A stretch of DNA of 10,044 bases from Clostridia bacterium (GTDB lineage Bacteria; Aerophobota; Aerophobia; Aerophobales; AE-B3A): assembly GCA_009618505.1 (NCBI GenBank), contig WJOQ01000376.1, positions 1-10,044 on the forward strand. Reading direction: 5' to 3'. The stretch's first letter is position 1. Each line of letters begins with the position of its first letter. Position numbers and translations under genes: made by a program. The notes beneath the pieces are model-generated. The model was not told the origin of the DNA, ran no database searches, and saw nothing but the letters and a program-made list of their open reading frames with translations. This document shows positions 6,505-10,044 of this stretch, piece by piece.

Positions 6505-6549
6505 TCATCTGACAGGACAAAATTAGAGAAGATACTGGGAGGATATAAA

Positions 6550-6903
6550 ATGTACATAACTAATATCAAAAATACAAAGGAGTTAAAAACTCCTCATAAC
6601 AAATCAATTAGATGGTTATTACCCAAAAAAATAGGAGTTCCAAATTTTGAGATGAGATATTTTGAGGTTAAAAAGGAAAGCGTCCCTTCGGAAGAGAAAC
6701 ACCCTTGGGAACACGAAATATTTGTAATAAGAGGAGAGGGCATTATAAAAAGTGGATGGATAGAGAAGAAAGTTAAACCTGGAGACGCTATATTTATTCC
6801 TCCAAATGAACTACACCAGTTTTCAAATATTAAAGAGGAGCCTTTTGGCTTTATCTGTATCATTCCTAATGGGTGTGAGGATAATATTAAGGGAAAAAAA
6901 TGA
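6550..6903 (+). CDS. Small single-domain cupin protein
   Basis: This 117-aa protein carries both cupin motifs. Motif 1 is HPWEHEIFVIRGEG (51-64), with H51, H55 and E56 as candidate metal ligands; the first histidine usual in this motif is replaced by E49. Motif 2 is PGDAIFIPPNELHQFSN (77-93), with H89. Single-domain cupins of this size bind a metal and act as small-molecule binding proteins, isomerases or dioxygenases; the substrate cannot be predicted. The ATG at 6550 follows GGGAGGA (6537-6543) with a 6-nt gap, a strong initiation site. It stands alone after the gene graveyard with no coupled partner, so the context gives no hint of function. Confidence 0.9.
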   Translation: MYITNIKNTKELKTPHNKSIRWLLPKKIGVPNFEMRYFEVKKESVPSEEKHPWEHEIFVIRGEGIIKSGWIEKKVKPGDAIFIPPNELHQFSNIKEEPFGFICIIPNGCEDNIKGKK

Positions 6904-7296
6904 AAAAAGAAGAAACGCAGAGTTATCTTTGAAGTCTTTACAAAAATTTTCAAAAAGTCTTCTCTTCTTATTATACCAGAAAAGACTGCTATCAAGTTAT
7001 GAGAATGATCCCCGAGCGAACTACCGAGGTTAAGCTAATGAATAATGATACCCTTTTTGTTAAGATAAAAGACCCGGGAACTGATCGGATGAATCAGCCT
7101 ACCCAGAGATTCTTAACTGAGATTAACAACCTTGCAGGCAGAACTCTCGATAAATTTCACCTGAAACTCTTATTTGATGTAGAACTCGAGAAATAATTTC
7201 ACTTGCTACAATCACAAAAGAATATGCTCAAGGACTTTCAAAAATTTATTATCACCACAAAAAGAATGTGTAGATGAAATACAAGGCATCGTCGTG
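6904..7296. other. Region with little coding signal between the cupin gene and the toxin-antitoxin promoter
   Basis: This A+T-rich stretch shows no clear gene apart from the doubtful small ORF at 7038-7196. A near-perfect inverted repeat, AGTCTTCTCT (6956-6965) with AGAAAAGACT (6978-6987), can form a 9-of-10 bp stem with a 12-nt loop, but no T-run follows. From about 7199 to 7276 a second frame is open for some 25 codons, which may be decayed coding sequence. I see no RNA gene. Confidence 0.35.
7038..7196 (+). CDS. Small hypothetical ORF (52 aa), possibly a gene remnant
   Basis: The ATG at 7038 has GAGGT at 7025-7029, 8 nt upstream, and opens 52 codons rich in charged residues (MNNDTLFVKIKDPGTDRMNQ at the start). 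The same frame is open further up to a stop at 6930-6932, with alternative starts at 6999 and 7005, so this could equally be the tail of a truncated larger gene. There is no signal peptide or membrane helix. I do not recognise it. Its position next to the graveyard makes a remnant plausible. Confidence 0.3.
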   Translation: MNNDTLFVKIKDPGTDRMNQPTQRFLTEINNLAGRTLDKFHLKLLFDVELEK

Positions 7297-7325
7297 TTGA
7301 CTTTGTGAACAAATAATGATATTAT
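7297..7325 (+). promoter_or_regulatory. Sigma70-like promoter of the toxin-antitoxin/RACE operon
   Basis: TTGACT (-35, 7297-7302) and TATTAT (-10, 7320-7325) are separated by exactly 17 bp. This is the best promoter match I found in the window. It lies about 40 bp upstream of the antitoxin ATG and immediately before the palindrome at 7334-7350, the usual layout for an autoregulated toxin-antitoxin operon. Confidence 0.65.
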
Positions 7326-7333
7326 AATTAGTA

Positions 7334-7350
7334 TCAAATATAATATTTGA
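7334..7350. promoter_or_regulatory. Palindromic operator candidate for antitoxin autoregulation
   Basis: TCAAATAT-A-ATATTTGA is a perfect 8-bp inverted repeat with a single central base. It is placed where the transcription start would be, between the -10 box and the AAGGATG ribosome binding site of the antitoxin. Phd/YefM antitoxins typically bind palindromes in this position and repress their own operon, with the toxin as co-repressor. The palindrome is certain; its use is inferred. Confidence 0.6.
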
Positions 7351-7366
7351 AAGGATGTGAAATAAA

Positions 7367-7651
7367 ATGTCTGTAAGCATTACAGAAGACATTAAATCGG
7401 TTTCTGATTTAAAGAAAAACACTCATGAAATTTTTGAGCAGATGCATTGCACTGGTCGTCCAATCATTGTCACCGTTAATGGAAAACCTGATGCTGTTTT
7501 GCTTGACGTAAAAGTTTTTGAAAGAAAACTACAAACATTAAATCTTGCTGTTTTATTAGCTGAGGCCGAAACCGACGTGAAGAAAGGACGTACCCGACCC
7601 GCACGAAATTTCTTAAAGGAGCTTAAATATCGTGCGAAAGTATCAGGTTAA
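7367..7651 (+). CDS. Type II antitoxin, Phd/YefM family
   Basis: This 94-aa protein has the N-terminal Phd/YefM DNA-binding fold: SVSDLKKNTHEIFEQM (11-26), then RPIIVTVNGKPDAVLLDVK (31-49), the family hallmark 'PIIVTxNGKPxAVLL'. The C-terminal part (about 55-94) is charged and should form the helix that wraps and neutralises the toxin. The protein is expected to repress its own promoter through the palindrome just upstream. The start has AAGGATG at 7351-7357. The gene overlaps the toxin by 20 nt, so toxin translation depends on antitoxin translation. Confidence 0.87.
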   Translation: MSVSITEDIKSVSDLKKNTHEIFEQMHCTGRPIIVTVNGKPDAVLLDVKVFERKLQTLNLAVLLAEAETDVKKGRTRPARNFLKELKYRAKVSG

Positions 7652-7943
7652 AATTACCAAAATAGCTGAGTCTGATATCCAGGAAATTTTCAAATATATT
7701 TTACGAGATAATAAGAGAGTAGCTATCAAATGGGTCGAGGAAATAGAGCGACAAATTGATAGGTTGGGAAACTTTCCTATGCGCTGTTCAATCATTCCTG
7801 AAGCACAGGAATTAGAAAAAAAATATCGTCATCTTATCTATGGCAATTATAGAACCATTTTTAGGGTTGAGGAATCAAAGGTAATTATAATGCGGGTTAT
7901 TCATGGTGCTCGATTGCTTGACCTAAGGATGTTTGAGAAATGA
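7632..7943 (+). CDS. Type II toxin, RelE/ParE family
   Basis: This 103-aa protein matches the ParE-type toxin fold. It has YQVKITKIAESDIQEIFKYI (4-23), a helical arm with AIKWVEEIERQIDRL, the FPMR turn (48-51) and the C-terminal strands YRHLIYGNYRTIFRV (65-79) and VIHGAR (89-94). ParE members poison DNA gyrase and RelE members cleave mRNA; the ParE-like form fits better, but the target is unproven. No key block is missing, so the toxin looks functional. The start is a GTG at 7632 inside the antitoxin gene, supported by AAGGAG at 7616-7621. The stop codon overlaps the ATG of the RACE gene (ATGA, 7940-7943), an unusual connection for a toxin. Confidence 0.88.
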   Translation: MRKYQVKITKIAESDIQEIFKYILRDNKRVAIKWVEEIERQIDRLGNFPMRCSIIPEAQELEKKYRHLIYGNYRTIFRVEESKVIIMRVIHGARLLDLRMFEK

Positions 7944-9532
7944 AGTACAAAATTCATTTCCCCCAGTTCCATAAGGAGATAGAACTTCTCAAGGAAAAAA
8001 ACATCTTAGACTATGCAAGGGAGTTAAAGATACCTATAGGCTCCAGCTGTAAAGGGCGAGGAATATGTAAAGAGTGCAGGATCGTCATCGAGAAGGGGTG
8101 TGAAGTTTTAAACCAGAAAACAGAACTTGAGAACGATTTAAATAGGAATGAGAGATTAGCTTGCCAGGCTATTATTAAGGATGATTCCGCCGATATACAT
8201 ATAAGGCTCTCATATCAGGGCAGCCTTGAACAGATTGCTACTGAAGGAGGAAAAAAGGAAGTAAAACTAAACCCTTTGACCAGAAAAAAAGGTAACAAAG
8301 TTTTATTTGATGATAAGGAAATTGGCAGTTATCAAAATCACATTTATGGAATAGCTGCGGATATAGGGACTACCACGATTGTGCTTCATTTAGTGGATTT
8401 GGAGAGTGGAAAACTCATTTTTACCTCGGCCTTTGAAAATCCTCAGAGATTAATCGATGGAAATGATGTTATAAGCAGGATAATGTATGATAGAGAAAAG
8501 CCAGCCGCTCTTTGTGAAGAGCTAATTTCTTGTATCAATGAGAAAATAAGTAAGATGCCCTGTGATACAAATGAAATATACGAAATGGTGGCGGTCGGCA
8601 ATAGCACTATGAGGGATATGTTCTTTGGCTTAGATGTCCAGAGCATTGGAGTTAAACCTTTCAAATCAGTGACAGAGTTAAGGGGAAGCTTTACTTTTTT
8701 GAATAAAAGAGGCTCGAACTCTCCTTTAAGGATAAATAAAAATGCAAACATTTATGGTGCACCTTTAATAGGATCGCATGTAGGAGCAGACACTACAGCT
8801 GTCTGTCTATGCACGGGGTTTTTCGATGAATCTAACCTCACAGCCATGGCCATAGATATCGGGACCAATGGAGAGATAGTTTTAAAGTATGATCACAACA
8901 TAATAGCCACCTCTTGTGCAGCAGGACCAGCTTTGGAGCCCATGCCTGCATTAAGGGGAGCAATTCAAAGAATAAGTATAGATAACGGAGAGATAGGATG
9001 GAAGACTATAGGAAATACAGAGCCTGTGGGAATTTGTGGCTCCGGGATAATTGATCTGTTAGGAGAGTTGATTAAAACTAAGGAAATCGATGAAAATGGA
9101 TATTTTGTGAATAGAAAGGTATTTAAAATAACAGACAAAGTTCAGCTAACTCAAAATGCAATTAAAGGCGAGAATGGTTTAATGTGGAGCAAAGCCGCTA
9201 TCTGTCTTGGAATAAAAGTGCTGTTGGAGGAAACAGGGATAAGCACTGATGACTTAGACAGGGTCTATCTAGCAGGCTCCTTTGGCTCCTATATTGATAA
9301 GGAAAATGCAAGAAGAATAGGACTGATACCTGCAGTACCGCTAATAAAAGTGGTGCAGGTGGGAAATGCTGCTGCCGGGGGAGCAAAAGAAATACTCCTA
9401 TCCAGAGAAAGAAGAAGACTTGCAGAAGAGTCGGTAAAGAAGGTAAAGCATATTGACCTTGAGTTAATCCCTAACTACGGGGAAAGACTTATGCTTGATG
9501 AGCAAAACTTCAAGAAATTGAAGTTCCCCTAA
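7940..9532 (+). CDS. Reductive activator of corrinoid proteins (RACE), 2Fe-2S/ASKHA DUF4445 protein
   Basis: This 530-aa protein re-reduces inactive Co(II) corrinoid proteins to Co(I) using ATP, so that methyltransferase systems stay active. The N-terminal plant-type 2Fe-2S ferredoxin domain (1 to about 90) has C37-x5-C43-x2-C46-x28-C75. The ASKHA ATPase part has the phosphate-1 motif DIGTTT (141-146), GNSTMRDMF (220-228), phosphate-2 DIGTNGE (306-312) with SCAAGPALEPM (325-335), GICGSGIIDL (364-373), LAGSFG (444-449) and VGNAAAGGAKE (474-484). All expected blocks are present. The ATG at 7940 overlaps the toxin stop as ATGA, and AAGGAT at 7925-7930 serves as ribosome binding site, so expression probably follows the toxin-antitoxin promoter. 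The UroD-type methyltransferase at 1679 is a likely system partner; the corrinoid protein is not in the window. A relic of a second copy lies at 5967. Confidence 0.95.
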   Translation: MKYKIHFPQFHKEIELLKEKNILDYARELKIPIGSSCKGRGICKECRIVIEKGCEVLNQKTELENDLNRNERLACQAIIKDDSADIHIRLSYQGSLEQIATEGGKKEVKLNPLTRKKGNKVLFDDKEIGSYQNHIYGIAADIGTTTIVLHLVDLESGKLIFTSAFENPQRLIDGNDVISRIMYDREKPAALCEELISCINEKISKMPCDTNEIYEMVAVGNSTMRDMFFGLDVQSIGVKPFKSVTELRGSFTFLNKRGSNSPLRINKNANIYGAPLIGSHVGADTTAVCLCTGFFDESNLTAMAIDIGTNGEIVLKYDHNIIATSCAAGPALEPMPALRGAIQRISIDNGEIGWKTIGNTEPVGICGSGIIDLLGELIKTKEIDENGYFVNRKVFKITDKVQLTQNAIKGENGLMWSKAAICLGIKVLLEETGISTDDLDRVYLAGSFGSYIDKENARRIGLIPAVPLIKVVQVGNAAAGGAKEILLSRERRRLAEESVKKVKHIDLELIPNYGERLMLDEQNFKKLKFP

Positions 9533-9539
9533 ATGACCT

Positions 9540-9606
9540 TGGTCTGTTGTTCATTCCCCCAAGCTTACCTGAGTCTATGGGGTACTTTGAGTGATTTAAC
9601 AGACCA
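9540..9606. repeat. 9-bp perfect inverted repeat framing the RACE-to-J-domain spacer
   Basis: TGGTCTGTT (9540-9548) and AACAGACCA (9598-9606) are exact reverse complements with 49 nt between them. If transcribed they could close a stem around a loop with C-rich and G-rich stretches (CCCCC at 9556-9560, GGGG at 9579-9582) that could pair internally. It begins 7 nt after the RACE stop and ends 24 nt before the next ATG. No T-run follows, so it is not a simple terminator. Confidence 0.5.
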
Positions 9607-9630
9607 TAACTTCTTGGAGAAGAGCCATAA

Positions 9631-9936
9631 ATGAAGATAGAACTTTACAAGGGAATAGAGAAGGCAAGAAAACTCCTTGGACTTTCCCGGGAAGTTACTT
9701 TAGGTGAGATAAAAGAGGCTTACCGGAGAAAAGCTATAAAGTATCATCCGGATAAACAGAGGCCCGGGAAAAGAAAAGAGCTTAGTCAAAAAATGAGCCA
9801 GATCAATAAAGCTTATAGGATTCTTATGAACTACGTTGAAAAATACAGATTCTGCTTCAGTGAAGAAGAAGTTAAAAGAAATGACCCCAACCGAGATCTA
9901 AGGCGATTTTCTAAAGATTGGCTAGGAAAAGGATAA
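9631..9936 (+). CDS. Small stand-alone J-domain protein (DnaJ-like)
   Basis: This 101-aa protein has a J domain at about residues 13-70. It contains the helix II sequence LGEIKEAYRRKAIKYHPDK with the essential HPD tripeptide (39-41), and helix III ends in QINKAYRILMNYV. J domains stimulate the ATPase of DnaK/Hsp70 partners. The Gly/Phe region, zinc-finger domain and C-terminal client-binding domains of true DnaJ are absent. This is therefore a small specialised co-chaperone, and it should not be called dnaJ. The C-terminal 30 residues are charged and unlike known domains. The ATG at 9631 follows GGAGA (9616-9620) with a 10-nt gap. It may share the RACE transcript, but the structured spacer before it leaves that open. 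Confidence 0.9.
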   Translation: MKIELYKGIEKARKLLGLSREVTLGEIKEAYRRKAIKYHPDKQRPGKRKELSQKMSQINKAYRILMNYVEKYRFCFSEEEVKRNDPNRDLRRFSKDWLGKG

Positions 9937-9955
9937 GATTGGGATAGATATAAAT

Positions 9956-9983
9956 TTGACAGTAATTATTTTTTTGCTATGGT
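9956..9983 (+). promoter_or_regulatory. Promoter-like sequence for a gene beyond the window
   Basis: TTGACA (9956-9961) is a perfect -35 hexamer. TATGGT (9978-9983) is a moderate -10, with a 16-bp spacer that includes a run of eight T (9969-9975 and neighbours). It lies 20 nt after the J-domain stop. The T-run has no hairpin before it, so I do not call a terminator. No gene starts before the window end. Confidence 0.4.
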
Positions 9984-10044
9984 CAATCTGGTATGAATGG
10001 ATAACCTGAGATATTTCGCCACTTGTTTGATAGTGATTCAAAGA

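Noticed and set aside
6806..7033. 75-codon + strand frame overlapping the cupin end
   Set aside because: It overlaps the clear cupin gene out of frame, has no ribosome binding site and its composition looks random.
1..10044. CRISPR array, tRNA or rRNA gene, phage module
   Set aside because: I saw no regularly spaced repeats, no tRNA-like T-loop with matching acceptor stems, no rRNA signature and no phage structural gene.

Overview
This window looks like a piece of chromosome from an anaerobic prokaryote, most likely an uncultivated bacterium. Purine-rich Shine-Dalgarno sites, 4-nt gene overlaps and a sigma70-like promoter point to bacteria. A corrinoid-protein reductive activator together with a UroD-type methyltransferase points to anaerobic C1 (methyl-transfer) metabolism. 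The gene set (DUF89 phosphatase, methanopterin-type MBL protein, UPF0282 remnant, half-size permeases, small J-domain protein) resembles what I associate with candidate phyla such as Aerophobota, Atribacterota or Omnitrophota. That placement is an impression only, because no rRNA or marker gene is present.

Left part (1-4680), all on the + strand: the 3' part of an MBL-fold hydrolase (cut by the window edge), a DUF89/ARMT1-like damage-control phosphatase, and a UroD/MtaA-like corrinoid methyltransferase. A perfect 10-bp GC-rich hairpin follows. Next comes a tightly coupled trio of two half-size permeases and a NifX/NifB-like small protein, joined by ATGA and GTGA overlaps. The last gene here is TrmO (TsaA), a tRNA m6t6A methyltransferase with a possibly frameshifted C-terminus.

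Middle part (4686-7296): a 12-TM MFS transporter is followed by a gene graveyard at about 5961-6510. It holds a short relic of a second RACE (DUF4445) gene, the first 26 codons of a UPF0282-type MBL gene with its ribosome binding site, an unidentified orphan coding scrap, and the C-terminal fragment of a DDE transposase on the - strand. This reads as the scar of IS-mediated rearrangement. An intact cupin gene follows, then a stretch with only one doubtful small ORF.

Right part (7297-10044): a strong promoter and a perfect palindromic operator candidate precede a Phd/YefM antitoxin and ParE toxin pair. The toxin stop overlaps the start (ATGA) of an intact 530-aa RACE gene, so the toxin-antitoxin pair and the corrinoid activator appear to be one transcript. 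After a spacer framed by a 9-bp inverted repeat lies a small J-domain protein, then a promoter-like sequence near the window end.

How the genes fit together: the UroD-like methyltransferase and RACE are both parts of corrinoid methyl-transfer systems. RACE uses ATP to re-reduce inactive Co(II) corrinoid proteins, and the UroD-type enzyme moves methyl groups to or from a methylcobamide. The corrinoid protein itself and the substrate-specific methyltransferase are not in the window. The duplicated RACE relic suggests that activator genes have been copied or moved here.
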